Shown: positions 29,130 through 38,896 of the stretch, piece by piece | Layout: each line of letters starts with the position of its first letter | Position numbering within the stretch: the first letter of the stretch is position 1 | Assembly (NCBI GenBank): GCA_902533445.1 | Contig: CACALX010000005.1 | Coordinates: 1-64,000 of the forward strand | From: an uncultured Pelagibacteraceae bacterium | Lineage (GTDB): Bacteria > Pseudomonadota > Alphaproteobacteria > Pelagibacterales > Pelagibacteraceae | Reading direction: 5' to 3' | DNA: 64,000 nt | Notes under the pieces: generated by a model | The model's input: only the letters and a program-made list of their open reading frames with translations | The model's database searches: none | What the model was told of the DNA's origin: nothing | Made by a program: the position numbers and the translations under genes

Positions 29130-29863
29130 TTATTACAGGTGGAGCAACAAGAATTGGTGCTGCAATTGCAAAAAAATTATCTGGACCCAATAAAGAAATT
29201 CTCATTCATTTCAATAAATCAAAATTAAAAGCTGAGAAGTTAAGAAAAGAACTATCAAATAATGGTACTAAAGTTTACCTAGTTAAAGGTGATTTGAGTA
29301 AAGAAAATGATGTAAATAATATTGTTAAATATGCAAAATCAAAACTTAAATATTTTGATTGTCTAATTAATAATGCTTCTTTGTTTGAAAATGATAAATT
29401 GGAAAACTTTACAACAGATAGTTGGGGGCAACATTTAAGAACAAATTTAAGAACACCTGCGTTATTATCAAAAGAATTTGCAAAAAATGTTAAAGGAAAA
29501 AATAACAATATAATTAATATTATTGATCAAAGAGTATTTAAACTAACTCCACATTTTTTTTCTTACACAATTAGTAAAACTGGACTTTATACTTTAACCA
29601 AAACTAGTGCTATGAGTTTGGCCCCAAAGATTAGAGTAAATGGTATAGCGCCTGGTCCGACTATTAAAAATCAAAGACAATCTGAAAAACATTTTAGAAA
29701 ACAGTATTTAGCAACTCCGTTGAAAAGGCAGGTAGATGTAGAACAAATATGTAATGCTGTTGACTTTTTTATAAAAAATATATCTATTACAGGTCAAGTT
29801 TTAGCAATAGATAGTGGGCAGAATTTAAACTGGCAAACACCAGATATAATGGGCAAAGAATGA
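29111..29863 (+). CDS. SDR-family reductase, probable FolM/pteridine-reductase type
   Basis: A classical SDR of 250 residues: nucleotide motif [21 protein letters not shown], catalytic [15 protein letters not shown] (YxxxK) and VNGIAPGP. The Arg in the glycine motif (TGGATRIG) is typical of pteridine reductases and FolM dihydromonapterin/dihydrofolate reductases. The folB start overlaps its stop (ATGA), so a folate or pterin role is the best guess. No folA-type dihydrofolate reductase is in the window, so this gene may supply that activity; that is inference. Confidence 0.8.
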
Positions 29864-30285
29864 AAAGAAGTAATTTTAAGATTGTAAGAATAAATAAAAA
29901 TAAAAGTCTTTTTAATTACGAAAAGAAAATTCTAATTAATGAACTAATTTTAAATTTAAAACTTGGCTATTATGACTTTGAAAAGAAAAAGCCTCAAAAA
30001 ATTAAATTTAGCCTAGAAATTGATTACGTGGATAAAAAGCCATCAAGCGACAAAGATATAAAATCGATTGTTAATTATGGAACAATTGTAAAATTGATCA
30101 CAAAACTAGTTAAAAAAAAACATTACAACTTTCTTGAAACATTAGCTGAGGCTGTATTTGATGAATTATTCAAAGATCAAAGGATTGCTAAAATAATGTT
30201 GAAAATTGAGAAATTGGAAATTCTTAAGCAATGTTCATCTGTTGGTATTCAAATTACCAAAAAAAGAAGTCATGATAAGCTCTGA
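29860..30285 (+). CDS. folB: Dihydroneopterin aldolase FolB
   Basis: FolB converts 7,8-dihydroneopterin to the hydroxymethyl pterin in folate synthesis. The 141-residue protein carries the FolB/tunnelling fold landmarks: [50 protein letters not shown] (with the family Glu) and VGIQITKKR at the end. About 20 N-terminal residues precede the usual start of homology. It overlaps the SDR by 4 bases and uvrC by 14. Confidence 0.88.
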   Translation: MKRSNFKIVRINKNKSLFNYEKKILINELILNLKLGYYDFEKKKPQKIKFSLEIDYVDKKPSSDKDIKSIVNYGTIVKLITKLVKKKHYNFLETLAEAVFDELFKDQRIAKIMLKIEKLEILKQCSSVGIQITKKRSHDKL

Positions 30286-32107
30286 AATAGGAAAAGAAGT
30301 AATTAAAAAAGAGCTCTCGCTAGTCCCTAAACTTCCTGGTGTCTACAGGATGCTAAATGAAAAAAATGAAATCCTTTATGTTGGAAAAGCAAAAAATCTT
30401 CCTAATAGACTTAAAAGTTATGTATCTGAGAAAAATCATATAATTAGAACAGAGAGAATGTTGTCTCAAACTAGAAAGTTAGAGATAACAACTACTTCAA
30501 ATGAAAGTGAAGCTCTACTTTTAGAAGCGAACCTAATTAAAAAATTTAAGCCAAAATTTAATATATTGTTGAGAGATGATAAGTCATTTCCATTTATCTT
30601 TATAGGTAACAAAGATAAATGGCCACAAATCAAACGACATAGAGGAAAAAAAACAAAAGAAGGATTTTATTTTGGACCTTTTGCATCAGCAGGTTCAGCT
30701 AACTGGACTATAAAGATGATCCAAAAAATTTTTCATCTAAGAGTTTGTGATGATACTGTTTTTAAAAATAGAGAAAGACCCTGTATCCTTTATCAAATTA
30801 AAAGATGTTCTGGTCCATGCGTTGGTTATGTTGAAAAAAATGATTATCAACAAACAGTTGATGATGCTATTGAGTTTGTTTCAGGTAAATCAAGAAAAAT
30901 TCAAAAAAATCTCTCAAGTCAAATGGAAAAGGCAAGTGAGGAATTAGATTTTGAAAAAGCAGTAATTTTAAGAGATAGAATTAAAGCACTAAATATTATT
31001 CAGTCCTCTCAAAGAATTAATGAGGCAAATTTAATAGAGGCAGATGTCATTGCAGGATACAAAGAATCTGGAAAAACTTGTATCCAAGTATTTTTTTATC
31101 GTTCAAAACAAAATTGGGGTAACCAAGCTTTTTTTCCAAAACATGACCCTGATGAAAAATTAGGGGATATTTTAAATTCATTTGTTTCTCAATTTTATGA
31201 AAATAAAAGTGTACCCTCTGCAATTATATTATCTGAGGAAATAAAGGAAAAAGTTTTAATTGAAAAAACTTTAACTCAAAAAGAGGAAAAACAAATCAAC
31301 ATTAGTGTTGCTAAAAAAGGTTCAAAATTAAAAGTAGTTAATCAGGCAATTAAAAATGCAAAAGATAGTTTAAATAGAAAACTTTACGAAAGCCAAAATA
31401 ATCGAGGACTTTTTGATGAAGTTTCAAAGAAATTCAATCTAGAAACAAATATAAATTTAATTGAGGTTTATGATAACAGTCATATCCAAGGAACAAATAG
31501 CGTTGGAGCTTTGATTGCTTATGGGGATGAGGGGTTTATCAAAAAAAGATATCGAAAGTTCAACATCAAACACAAAAAAAATGAACAAGATGATTATGGA
31601 ATGATGAGAGAGGTATTAAACAGAAGATTTAAACGTGCTGTTCAAGAAAACGATAATTATCTGACTTTTCCTGATTTAGTATTAGTTGATGGAGGAAAAG
31701 GACAATATTCAGTAGCTAGAGAAAGTTTAAATGAATTGGGGCTTCACGACATTCCAATTATTGCAATAGCAAAAGGTAAATTTCGTAATAGTGGCAATGA
31801 AACGTTTTTTCACAATGGCAAAGAATATAAATTCTCAAAAAATGACCCTACTCTATTTTTCCTTCAAAGGATAAGAGATGAATCACATAGATTTGCTATT
31901 AGTGCACATAGAGCAAAGAGAAAAAAAGGAATTAGTAAATCTTTACTAGACCAAATTGAAGGTATTGGAGCAATTAGAAAAAGAGCACTGTTAAACCATT
32001 TTGGATCAGCAAGATCCGTTGAGTCTGCTAGTTTAGATGAAATTAAATCTGTTGAAGGTGTTGAAGAAAAAGTAGCAAAAAAGATATATAACTTCTTTCA
32101 CGAATAA
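30272..32107 (+). CDS. uvrC: Excinuclease ABC subunit UvrC
   Basis: UvrC makes both incisions in nucleotide excision repair. Domains in order: GIY-YIG nuclease ([23 protein letters not shown]), Cys-rich region, UVR motif ([18 protein letters not shown]), RNase H-like endonuclease ([32 protein letters not shown]), and tandem HhH ([17 protein letters not shown]). The ORF track begins at 30206, but the first 22 residues are unlike the family; the ATG at 30272 ([10 protein letters not shown]) gives 611 residues and a normal start. It overlaps folB by 14 bases. Confidence 0.97.
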   Translation: MISSEIGKEVIKKELSLVPKLPGVYRMLNEKNEILYVGKAKNLPNRLKSYVSEKNHIIRTERMLSQTRKLEITTTSNESEALLLEANLIKKFKPKFNILLRDDKSFPFIFIGNKDKWPQIKRHRGKKTKEGFYFGPFASAGSANWTIKMIQKIFHLRVCDDTVFKNRERPCILYQIKRCSGPCVGYVEKNDYQQTVDDAIEFVSGKSRKIQKNLSSQMEKASEELDFEKAVILRDRIKALNIIQSSQRINEANLIEADVIAGYKESGKTCIQVFFYRSKQNWGNQAFFPKHDPDEKLGDILNSFVSQFYENKSVPSAIILSEEIKEKVLIEKTLTQKEEKQINISVAKKGSKLKVVNQAIKNAKDSLNRKLYESQNNRGLFDEVSKKFNLETNINLIEVYDNSHIQGTNSVGALIAYGDEGFIKKRYRKFNIKHKKNEQDDYGMMREVLNRRFKRAVQENDNYLTFPDLVLVDGGKGQYSVARESLNELGLHDIPIIAIAKGKFRNSGNETFFHNGKEYKFSKNDPTLFFLQRIRDESHRFAISAHRAKRKKGISKSLLDQIEGIGAIRKRALLNHFGSARSVESASLDEIKSVEGVEEKVAKKIYNFFHE

Positions 32108-32109
32108 TT

Positions 32110-32694
32110 ATGTTAAAAAAAATTCCAAATATTCTGACGATAGGGAGAATAATAATTGTACCCTTCTTCGTTTTAGCATTTTATCTGCCGGGCTTTTATG
32201 GTGATTTAACTGCTTTAATTTTATTTATAATTGCGTCATTTACAGATTTTTTAGATGGCATGTTAGCTAGAATGTTAGGACAAGAGTCTAAATTAGGAGA
32301 ACTATTAGATCCAATTGCAGATAAAATTATAGTCGCTACAGCTCTAATTTTGCTGGTAATGGATGGAACAATCAGAAATTATGAAGTTATTGCAGCTATA
32401 ATAATTTTAACTAGAGAAATTTTAATTTCAGGGTTACGGGAATTTTTAGCAAAAGGTCAGATTAAACTCCCAGTTTCAAATCTTGCTAAAATTAAAACAG
32501 TTTTGCAAATGGTTGCTATTGCCCTTCTGCTTTCAGGAGATACTGGAAATAAAATAATCAACTTTGAAAATTATAATGCTCAAACTATTGGGATTATTCT
32601 TTTATGGTTATCAGCCGCGCTTACTTTATTTACAGGATATGATTATTTACGAAAAGGTATTGATCACGCAATATCTGAAGATAACAAAGACTAG
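32110..32694 (+). CDS. pgsA: CDP-diacylglycerol-glycerol-3-phosphate 3-phosphatidyltransferase PgsA
   Basis: PgsA makes phosphatidylglycerol phosphate in the inner membrane. The 194-residue protein starts LKKIPNILTIGRIIIVPFFV, contains the CDP-alcohol phosphotransferase motif DFLDGMLARMLGQESKLGEL followed by LDPIADK, and has several hydrophobic helices. It begins 2 bases after uvrC, a pairing common in proteobacteria. The stop overlaps the convergent ilvE stop by 4 bases. Confidence 0.95.
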   Translation: MLKKIPNILTIGRIIIVPFFVLAFYLPGFYGDLTALILFIIASFTDFLDGMLARMLGQESKLGELLDPIADKIIVATALILLVMDGTIRNYEVIAAIIILTREILISGLREFLAKGQIKLPVSNLAKIKTVLQMVAIALLLSGDTGNKIINFENYNAQTIGIILLWLSAALTLFTGYDYLRKGIDHAISEDNKD

Positions 32695-33572
32695 GCAGCT
32701 TTTTTCTTTCTTACCAATGCTTGATAACTTTCGTTAAGATCAATGATGGTGTCACAAACTTTAAATTGATTTTCTGCAATACAAGATACAGGTGTAACTT
32801 CAGCAGCAGTTCCTGTTAAAAAGCATCCTACAAAATTAGGAAGTTCTGTGGGACTAATTTTTCTTTCATGTACTTTTATATTTTTTGATTTTGCAATTCC
32901 AATTACAGTTCTTCTTGTAATTCCATCTAAGAATGAGTCTGGGATTGGTGTATGAATTTCTCCATTTTTATCTTTAAAAAATACGTTAGCCCCTGTTGCT
33001 TCAGCAATATTTCCTTCGTGATCTAACATTAAAGAATCGGTGTAACCTTGTTTTTCAGCTTCATGTTTTGATAATGTGCAAACCATATACAAACCTGATG
33101 CTTTAGTGTCCCAAGGTATAGTGTTAGGAGCTGGTCTTCTCCAGTTTGAAATATTTAATTTAATGCCTTCAACTTTTAGTTTTGGATCAAAGTAAGATCC
33201 CCACTCCCAAGTTGCAATCGCAACATGAATTTTTGTTTGTTGTGCTGAGATAGCCATCATTTCAGTGCCTCTCCAAGCAACTGGTCTTACATATCCGTTT
33301 TCTACATTCTGAGTTGCAATTATTTTATTTGAAGCAGTATTTATTTGCTCTTCAGTATAAGGAATTTCAAAACCCATTCTTCTAGCAGAATGAAAAAATC
33401 TAGAGGTATGTTCCTCTAATTTAAAAATAGAGCCATCATAAACTCTTTCACCTTCAAAAACACAACTCGCATAATGCAAACCATGACTTAACACATGGAG
33501 TTTTACATCTCCCCAATCAACAAGTTCATCGTTGTACCAAATTTTTCCAGATCTTTTATCGTACGGTATCAT
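32691..33572 (-). CDS. ilvE: Branched-chain amino acid aminotransferase IlvE
   Basis: IlvE is a fold-type IV PLP enzyme that makes leucine, isoleucine and valine. Markers: VLSHGLHYASCVFEGERVY, RMGFEIPYTEEQI, GYVRPVAWRGTE, the PLP lysine in DTKASGLYMVCTLSK, EATGANVFFKDKNGEIHTP, and CFLTGTAAEVTPVSCI. Length of 293 residues is standard. It is divergent from a MarR-type gene. The order ilvE-MarR-OmpR regulator is one I associate with the petP/petR locus of alphaproteobacteria. Confidence 0.95.
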   Translation of the reverse strand: MIPYDKRSGKIWYNDELVDWGDVKLHVLSHGLHYASCVFEGERVYDGSIFKLEEHTSRFFHSARRMGFEIPYTEEQINTASNKIIATQNVENGYVRPVAWRGTEMMAISAQQTKIHVAIATWEWGSYFDPKLKVEGIKLNISNWRRPAPNTIPWDTKASGLYMVCTLSKHEAEKQGYTDSLMLDHEGNIAEATGANVFFKDKNGEIHTPIPDSFLDGITRRTVIGIAKSKNIKVHERKISPTELPNFVGCFLTGTAAEVTPVSCIAENQFKVCDTIIDLNESYQALVRKKKAA

Positions 33573-33644
33573 TAGTGAAAATATTTTAAAATATCAGTGA
33601 AAAATATCTTTGTATCTTTGATATGTCAATATAACTTACCCATT

Positions 33645-34082
33645 ATGAAAGAACTTTTGTATCTTAAAGATGATCAACTTAAGGGTTTAATTGAAAAATT
33701 ATTTGTTAGTTACAGAGAGACATTTTCTGACTCTAGAAAAATTTTAGATAAATATTCAATTGGTGTAGCCCACCATAAGGTTATTCACCTAATTTCATCT
33801 TATGAAGGCATCTCTATCTCAGATCTTCTAAAAAAATTAAAAGTAACTAAGCAGAGCCTCAACAGAGTTTTAAAAGATTTAATAAAGTTAGACATCATTA
33901 TATTTAAAAAAAATGATCAGGATACAAGGGTTAAACATGTGTTTTTAAACGAAAAAGGAAAGAAAATATTTGAAGAAATTTTTAATTTACAGAAAAAAAG
34001 AATTTATTCTGCTCTTTTAAATTCAACTTCAGAGGAAGTTATTAATTTTGACAATGTATTAAATAAAATAATTAATGGATAA
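33645..34082 (+). CDS. MarR-family transcriptional regulator (PetP-like)
   Basis: A winged helix-turn-helix protein: KVIHLISSYEGISISDLLKKLKVTKQSLNRVLKDLIKLDII is the DNA-binding core, followed by the wing (KKNDQDTRVKHVFLNEKGKKIFEEI). The ORF track uses GTG at 33597, but the ATG at 33645 (MKELLYLKDD) gives a 145-residue protein with a normal MarR N-terminal helix. It overlaps the response regulator by 8 bases. Adjacent MarR and OmpR-type genes resemble petP-petR of Rhodobacter, needed for cytochrome bc1 expression; the equivalence is inferred. Confidence 0.87.
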   Translation: MKELLYLKDDQLKGLIEKLFVSYRETFSDSRKILDKYSIGVAHHKVIHLISSYEGISISDLLKKLKVTKQSLNRVLKDLIKLDIIIFKKNDQDTRVKHVFLNEKGKKIFEEIFNLQKKRIYSALLNSTSEEVINFDNVLNKIING

Positions 34083-34752
34083 TTTTTTAGCTCATATTTT
34101 AGTAGTTGATGATGACGATGGTATTAGATCATTGGTCAAAAAATTTTTAAACGAAAATAATTATTTAGTAACTACAGCTGACAGTGCTGAAGATGCCTCA
34201 GACAAAATAAAAATAATAAAGTTTGATATAATTGTGCTCGATATAATGATGCCTGGAAAGAGTGGATTAGAATTTATAGAAGAAAATAAAAAAAATCTAG
34301 ATACTCCAATTATACTTCTTACAGCAAAAGGAGAAGCCAAGGAAAGAATAGAAGGTCTAGAAGTTGGTGCAGACGATTATTTACCCAAACCATTTGAACC
34401 CAAAGAATTAATTCTAAGAATAAAAAACATTTTAGATAAAACAAAAAAAACTGAACAAAAAAGAATAATTGAATTTGAAAATGTCAAAATCGACTTAAAT
34501 AAGCTTTTAATTATTAGAGATCAAATAGAATTTAAAATTAATAATACTGAAAAAACAATTTTAGAAAAAATGATCAATAGTCCTGGAAAAACATTTTCAA
34601 GAGAAGATATAGGAAAATTGATTAATCTTGATAAAGAAAGATCTATTGATGTTATTATTACTAGATTGAGAAAAAAAATTGAAATAGATCAAAAAAGTCC
34701 TAAGTTTTTGCAAACAATTAGAGGTGCAGGATATGTTCTCTGGATTGAGTGA
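34075..34752 (+). CDS. OmpR-family two-component response regulator (PetR-like)
   Basis: An N-terminal receiver domain (ILVVDDDDGIRSLVKKFL; phosphoacceptor Asp in IIVLDIMMPGKSG; Thr/Lys in LLTAKGEA and LPKPFEP) is joined to a C-terminal winged-helix effector domain (RSIDVIITRLRKKIEID, TIRGAGYVLW). Length of 225 residues is typical. It overlaps MarR upstream and the histidine kinase downstream, so the three are translationally linked. The context suggests a PetR-like role in respiratory gene control. Confidence 0.93.
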   Translation: MDNFLAHILVVDDDDGIRSLVKKFLNENNYLVTTADSAEDASDKIKIIKFDIIVLDIMMPGKSGLEFIEENKKNLDTPIILLTAKGEAKERIEGLEVGADDYLPKPFEPKELILRIKNILDKTKKTEQKRIIEFENVKIDLNKLLIIRDQIEFKINNTEKTILEKMINSPGKTFSREDIGKLINLDKERSIDVIITRLRKKIEIDQKSPKFLQTIRGAGYVLWIE

Positions 34753-36052
34753 TTTTTTTAAAAAAGTTTTGCCAAAAAAATTATTTTATAGAGCACTTTT
34801 AATTGTTGCTGTCCCTGTAATTACTATCCAATTAATAATCACCATTGTTTTTTTTGATAGTTTGTGGATTAAAACAAATAAAGGTATGACCAGGACCTTG
34901 GTTAATGAGATTAGTGCTTTTATAGAAGCTTATCAAAATGAGGAAAATGATAAACAAGAGGTGACAAACCTATTTTCGTTATTTCTAGATTTAAATATTG
35001 AATTAGTAGTTGATGAAAAATTAAGTGATCAAAATCAAGAAAGATGGTTTAGTCCAATTGATCGAACTTTAAGAAGAGAATTAAAATCTAAATTTTCTCC
35101 TGAGATCTTCTGGTTTAATACTACAAACTATAAAGAACTAGTTGATTTAAGAATAAAATATGAAGATGGATATTTTAAATTTTTAGTTCCAAAAGATCGA
35201 GTTACTAGTACATCAGCAAGAATATTTGCACTATGGATTACAGTTCCTGCAATTATAATGGTTATTATTTCACTAATATTTTTAAAAAACCAAACGAGAC
35301 CAATTACAAATTTAGCTCGTGCTGCTGAAAGGTTTGGAAAAGGAGAAGGCATAGAAGAATTTAAACCCTCAGGAGCACTCGAGATACGTCAGGCAGGTCA
35401 TGAATTTGACAAAATGAGAAAGAGAATTGAAAGACATCTCAATCAGAGAACTGAAATGTTATCAGGTATTAGTCATGATTTAAGAACTCCTTTAACAAGA
35501 ATGAAGCTACAATTAGCTTTTCTTAAAGATCAAGATGCAGTTGATAAGTTAACAGATGATATTAACGAAATGGAAAAAATGCTTAATGAATATCTGCAAT
35601 TTACAAGCTCATCATATGTTGAAAAAGACGAAATGTTTAATCTTTCAGAGCTAATAGAGGAAATTATAAAAAAATATAATAATAACAACATTTCTCATAA
35701 TTTAATTACTAGAATTTACATTAATGGCAGAAAGAACCTTATCAATAGATCTTTAAATAACTTGATTGATAACGGATTAAAATATGCAAACAAAGTTGAA
35801 ATAAGTCTAACCAAAAAAAATACAAATCTATTTATAATTATTGATGATGATGGTCCAGGGATACCTAAAAAAGAGCATGAAAACGTATTTAAACCTTTTT
35901 ATAAGATGGACAAAGGCAGAAATGACTCAAAATCAAGTGTTGGTCTAGGACTTTCAATTGCCTCTGATATTATCAAATCCCATGGTGGAAACATTATGCT
36001 TGAAAAATCAAAATTTAATGGGTTAAGAGTTAAGATCTTTTTGCCGGTCTAG
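34733..36052 (+). CDS. Membrane sensor histidine kinase (EnvZ-type)
   Basis: Two membrane segments (near residues 20-42 and 160-180) flank a periplasmic domain of about 110 residues. HAMP (RPITNLARAAERFGKGEGIE), HisKA with phosphoacceptor His (LSGISHDLRTPLTRMKLQL), and HATPase_c boxes follow (NLIDNGLKYA; DDDGPGIPKKE; SSVGLGLSIA). Start: the track uses GTG at 34724, but the ATG at 34733 has GAGG at a better distance, giving 439 residues. It is the likely partner of the overlapping response regulator. The 3' end overlaps convergent ubiK by 23 bases. Confidence 0.93.
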   Translation: MFSGLSDFFKKVLPKKLFYRALLIVAVPVITIQLIITIVFFDSLWIKTNKGMTRTLVNEISAFIEAYQNEENDKQEVTNLFSLFLDLNIELVVDEKLSDQNQERWFSPIDRTLRRELKSKFSPEIFWFNTTNYKELVDLRIKYEDGYFKFLVPKDRVTSTSARIFALWITVPAIIMVIISLIFLKNQTRPITNLARAAERFGKGEGIEEFKPSGALEIRQAGHEFDKMRKRIERHLNQRTEMLSGISHDLRTPLTRMKLQLAFLKDQDAVDKLTDDINEMEKMLNEYLQFTSSSYVEKDEMFNLSELIEEIIKKYNNNNISHNLITRIYINGRKNLINRSLNNLIDNGLKYANKVEISLTKKNTNLFIIIDDDGPGIPKKEHENVFKPFYKMDKGRNDSKSSVGLGLSIASDIIKSHGGNIMLEKSKFNGLRVKIFLPV

Positions 36053-36296
36053 CTTTCTTCTTTTTTTTTGTTTCTAATTTTAAAATTTTATTTTCTAAAT
36101 TTTCTACTCTCTTTGAAAGAATATCAAACTCATCCTTGCTAGTAAGTTTCATTTTAAAAACGAATTCATCTCTCTTTGATTTAAATATATTCAAGATTTC
36201 AGATGATAAATCTTTTGAAGTTATTAATCCCTGCTCTAGCAGTTTTGCAAATTTATCAATTATAAATTTAGAATTTTTCATATTTGAGATATACAA
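36030..36296 (-). CDS. ubiK: UbiK/BMFP-family accessory protein
   Basis: This 88-residue protein has an N-terminal amphipathic helix, the signature KMKLTSKDEFDILSKRVENLENKILKLE and a basic tail, matching the BMFP/UbiK family (DUF526). UbiK helps the ubiquinone-synthesis complex in E. coli; Brucella members are called membrane fusogenic proteins. The gene is divergent from lgt, an association frequent in alphaproteobacteria. The start may be 36296 or the Met five codons later (36281). It overlaps the kinase gene by 23 bases at the 3' ends. Confidence 0.82.
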   Translation of the reverse strand: MYISNMKNSKFIIDKFAKLLEQGLITSKDLSSEILNIFKSKRDEFVFKMKLTSKDEFDILSKRVENLENKILKLETKKKKKARPAKRS

Positions 36297-36313
36297 TATA
36301 GATATAATTTAAA

Positions 36314-37093
36314 ATGTTCATCAATAATTTTGACCCAGTTGCAATAGAAATATTTTCTTTAGAAATTAGATGGTATTCGCTAGCTTATATTGCGGGTATT
36401 TTATTTGGATGGTTAATAGCAAAAAAACTATTCTTAAAGAATTCTGAAATAAATAAAAATTTTGATGACTATATAACCTACTTAATCATTGGAATTATTT
36501 TAGGTGGAAGAATTGGATATGTATTATTTTATAATTTTGAATTCTATATCAATAATCTATTAGATATTTTAAAAGTATGGGAAGGTGGAATGTCTTTTCA
36601 CGGAGGAGTAATTGGTATTGTTATCGTAACTATATTGTTTGCAAAAAAAAATAATCAAAATGCGTTTTTATATTTAGACATCGTTGCTCTAGTTGCACCT
36701 ATTGGAATATTTTTTGGAAGAATTGCAAATTTTATAAATTCTGAACTTTATGGAACTATAACTAATTTACCTTGGGCTGTTACATTTATACAAATTGATA
36801 ATCAACCACGACATCCATCACAAATTTATGAGGCATTATTAGAAGGTTTAATTTTATTTTTAATTTTACTTTATTTTAGAAGTAAAGGAAATTATACAAA
36901 AACTGGATTTATTTCTGGATTATTTTTAATTTTTTATTCAATCTTCAGATTTATTGTGGAATTTTTTAGAGTTCCAGATGATCAATTGGGATACCTATTA
37001 TTCAATTTAACGATGGGTCAGTTAATAAGTTTTATCTTTTTAATAATAGGATTAATTATTTTATTTTTCAAAAAAAATGAACAAGTCAAATAA
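36314..37093 (+). CDS. lgt: Prolipoprotein diacylglyceryl transferase Lgt
   Basis: Lgt attaches diacylglycerol to the lipobox Cys of prolipoproteins in the inner membrane. It has about seven hydrophobic segments and the family landmarks IRWYSLAYIAGI, GGRIGYVLFYN, WEGGMSFHGGVIG (catalytic His region), the signature GRIANFINSELYG, and RHPSQIYEALLEG. Length of 259 residues is normal. It overlaps the next gene by 17 bases and begins the lgt-midA-pgeF-prs run. Confidence 0.95.
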   Translation: MFINNFDPVAIEIFSLEIRWYSLAYIAGILFGWLIAKKLFLKNSEINKNFDDYITYLIIGIILGGRIGYVLFYNFEFYINNLLDILKVWEGGMSFHGGVIGIVIVTILFAKKNNQNAFLYLDIVALVAPIGIFFGRIANFINSELYGTITNLPWAVTFIQIDNQPRHPSQIYEALLEGLILFLILLYFRSKGNYTKTGFISGLFLIFYSIFRFIVEFFRVPDDQLGYLLFNLTMGQLISFIFLIIGLIILFFKKNEQVK

Positions 37094-38126
37094 TTTACCT
37101 CTAGATCAATTTATAAATTACGCTCTTTACGATAGAGAAAATGGATATTATATGAAAAAAAATCCCTTTGGAAAAGAAGGTGATTTTATTACATCTCCTA
37201 ATATCACAAGATTATTTTCAGAAATAATTGCAATATGGGTAATAACTTTTTGGAAAAGTATCGGTTCGCCTAAAAAATTTAACTTGATTGAACTTGGTGC
37301 AGGCAATGGAGAGATGATGAAAGTTGTATCTGAAACATTAAAGAATTTTCCAGATTGTTTTAATTCCTGCAATTTAATGATTCATGAAAAAAGCTCATAT
37401 TTAATAAATGAACAAAAAAAAAATTTAAATTCTGAAAAAATAATCTGGGTAAATAAAGTTGAAATCGATAACACATTTCCTTGCATTTATCTTGCAAATG
37501 AATTTTTTGATGCACTTCCAATAAAGCAATTTTTTAAAAAGGAGAATAATTGGTTTGAAAGATATGTTAATTTAAAAACTCATAAAAAGGCTGAGTTCAA
37601 TGATAAGGAAATTAATATTAAATTAATAGAGCAAGAAATTAAATTTGAAATATCTAAGGACCAAGAAATTATTGAATACTCTCCAGAAGCGTTTAGGTAT
37701 CTAGAGAAGATTTGTAAAATTATTGAGAAAAGAGATGGTGGACTTTTAATAATTGATTATGGATACTTAGATTTGAAGATAAAAAATACTATTCAAGCAA
37801 TAAAAGATCATAGATTTTCAAACATATTAGAAAATATTGGCGACTCTGATATTACATACAATTTAAATTTTAATTTATATGCCAATTATATTGATCAGTT
37901 TGAAGAACTAGATAATCTAATTACTGATCAAAAAAAATTCTTAACAAGTATGGGAATTTTGCAGAGAGCAGAGATTGTAAGTAATAATATAACCTTTTCA
38001 CAAAAAACAGATCTTTTTTATAGAATTAGACGTTTAATTGATGAGAAACAAATGGGAGGGTTGTTTAAGGTAATGTTGATAAAAGTTAAAAACAATAAAT
38101 TTAAAACAGGTTTTCAAATTGATTAA
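37077..38126 (+). CDS. Class I SAM-dependent methyltransferase, MidA/NDUFAF7 family
   Basis: The 349-residue protein shows the DUF185 family features: YALYDRENGYYMKKNPFGKEGDFITSP near the N terminus, the SAM loop LIELGAGNGEMMK, IYLANEFFDALPIKQF, and LLIIDYGYLD. The eukaryotic member NDUFAF7 methylates an arginine of a complex I subunit; the bacterial role is likely similar but is not proven. It overlaps lgt by 17 bases and pgeF by 8. Confidence 0.9.
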   Translation: MNKSNNLPLDQFINYALYDRENGYYMKKNPFGKEGDFITSPNITRLFSEIIAIWVITFWKSIGSPKKFNLIELGAGNGEMMKVVSETLKNFPDCFNSCNLMIHEKSSYLINEQKKNLNSEKIIWVNKVEIDNTFPCIYLANEFFDALPIKQFFKKENNWFERYVNLKTHKKAEFNDKEINIKLIEQEIKFEISKDQEIIEYSPEAFRYLEKICKIIEKRDGGLLIIDYGYLDLKIKNTIQAIKDHRFSNILENIGDSDITYNLNFNLYANYIDQFEELDNLITDQKKFLTSMGILQRAEIVSNNITFSQKTDLFYRIRRLIDEKQMGGLFKVMLIKVKNNKFKTGFQID

Positions 38127-38889
38127 ATCTAAAAAGCTTTCAAAAAATAAAGCTATTAAACATGGTTTTTTTAATAGCACCGGTGGTGTATCAAAAAATA
38201 TTTATAAAAGTTTAAATTGTGGTCCAGGTTCGAATGATAATAGTGCAAATGTAAAAAAAAATTTAAATATTGTTAAAAATAAAATTTCTAAAAACTCAAA
38301 GGATATTTTTTTACTTAGTCAAATTCATAGTAATAAATTTATATTTATTGACAAAAAGTATAAATCAAAAATAAAACCTAAGGCTGATGCAGTTATTACT
38401 GACCAAAAAAATGTACCTATTGCAGTATTGACTGCAGATTGTGTACCAATACTGGTTTTTGATAATCAAAGAAAAATGATAGCTGCAATTCATGCTGGAT
38501 GGAAAGGCGCTTTTAAGGGAATTATATCAAAAGTCATTAAATTTATGATTAAGAGAGGGTCCAAAACAAAAAATATTATAGCGGTTATAGGTCCATCAAT
38601 ATCAGTTAAAAATTATGAAGTTCAAAAAGACTTTTATAAAAAATTTACAAGAAAAGACAAAACTAGTCATAAATTTTTTAAAATGAGTAAAGAAATGAGT
38701 AAACAGAAGTTATATTTTAACTTATCTAGTTATGTTAAGTCATTAATTCTTAAGTCTGGTGTGAAAAAAATAGAAAAAATTGACGTTGATACATTCGATG
38801 CTAAAAATAAATTTTTTAGTGCTAGAAGATCAAAAAGTGTAAATCATGTTGATTATGGTAGAAATATTTCAATAATTATGCTTAATTAG
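38119..38889 (+). CDS. pgeF: Peptidoglycan editing factor PgeF (YfiH, laccase-like domain)
   Basis: Members hydrolyse mis-made muropeptides (L-Ser replacing L-Ala) in E. coli, and related proteins act on purine nucleosides. The zinc-site motifs are visible: [37 protein letters not shown] and [14 protein letters not shown]. Length is 256 residues. The start is TTG (38119), overlapping the previous gene by 8 bases; no in-frame ATG lies near the start of homology. The gene sits between midA and prs. Confidence 0.92.
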   Translation: MIKSKKLSKNKAIKHGFFNSTGGVSKNIYKSLNCGPGSNDNSANVKKNLNIVKNKISKNSKDIFLLSQIHSNKFIFIDKKYKSKIKPKADAVITDQKNVPIAVLTADCVPILVFDNQRKMIAAIHAGWKGAFKGIISKVIKFMIKRGSKTKNIIAVIGPSISVKNYEVQKDFYKKFTRKDKTSHKFFKMSKEMSKQKLYFNLSSYVKSLILKSGVKKIEKIDVDTFDAKNKFFSARRSKSVNHVDYGRNISIIMLN

Positions 38890-38896
38890 ATTTTTC

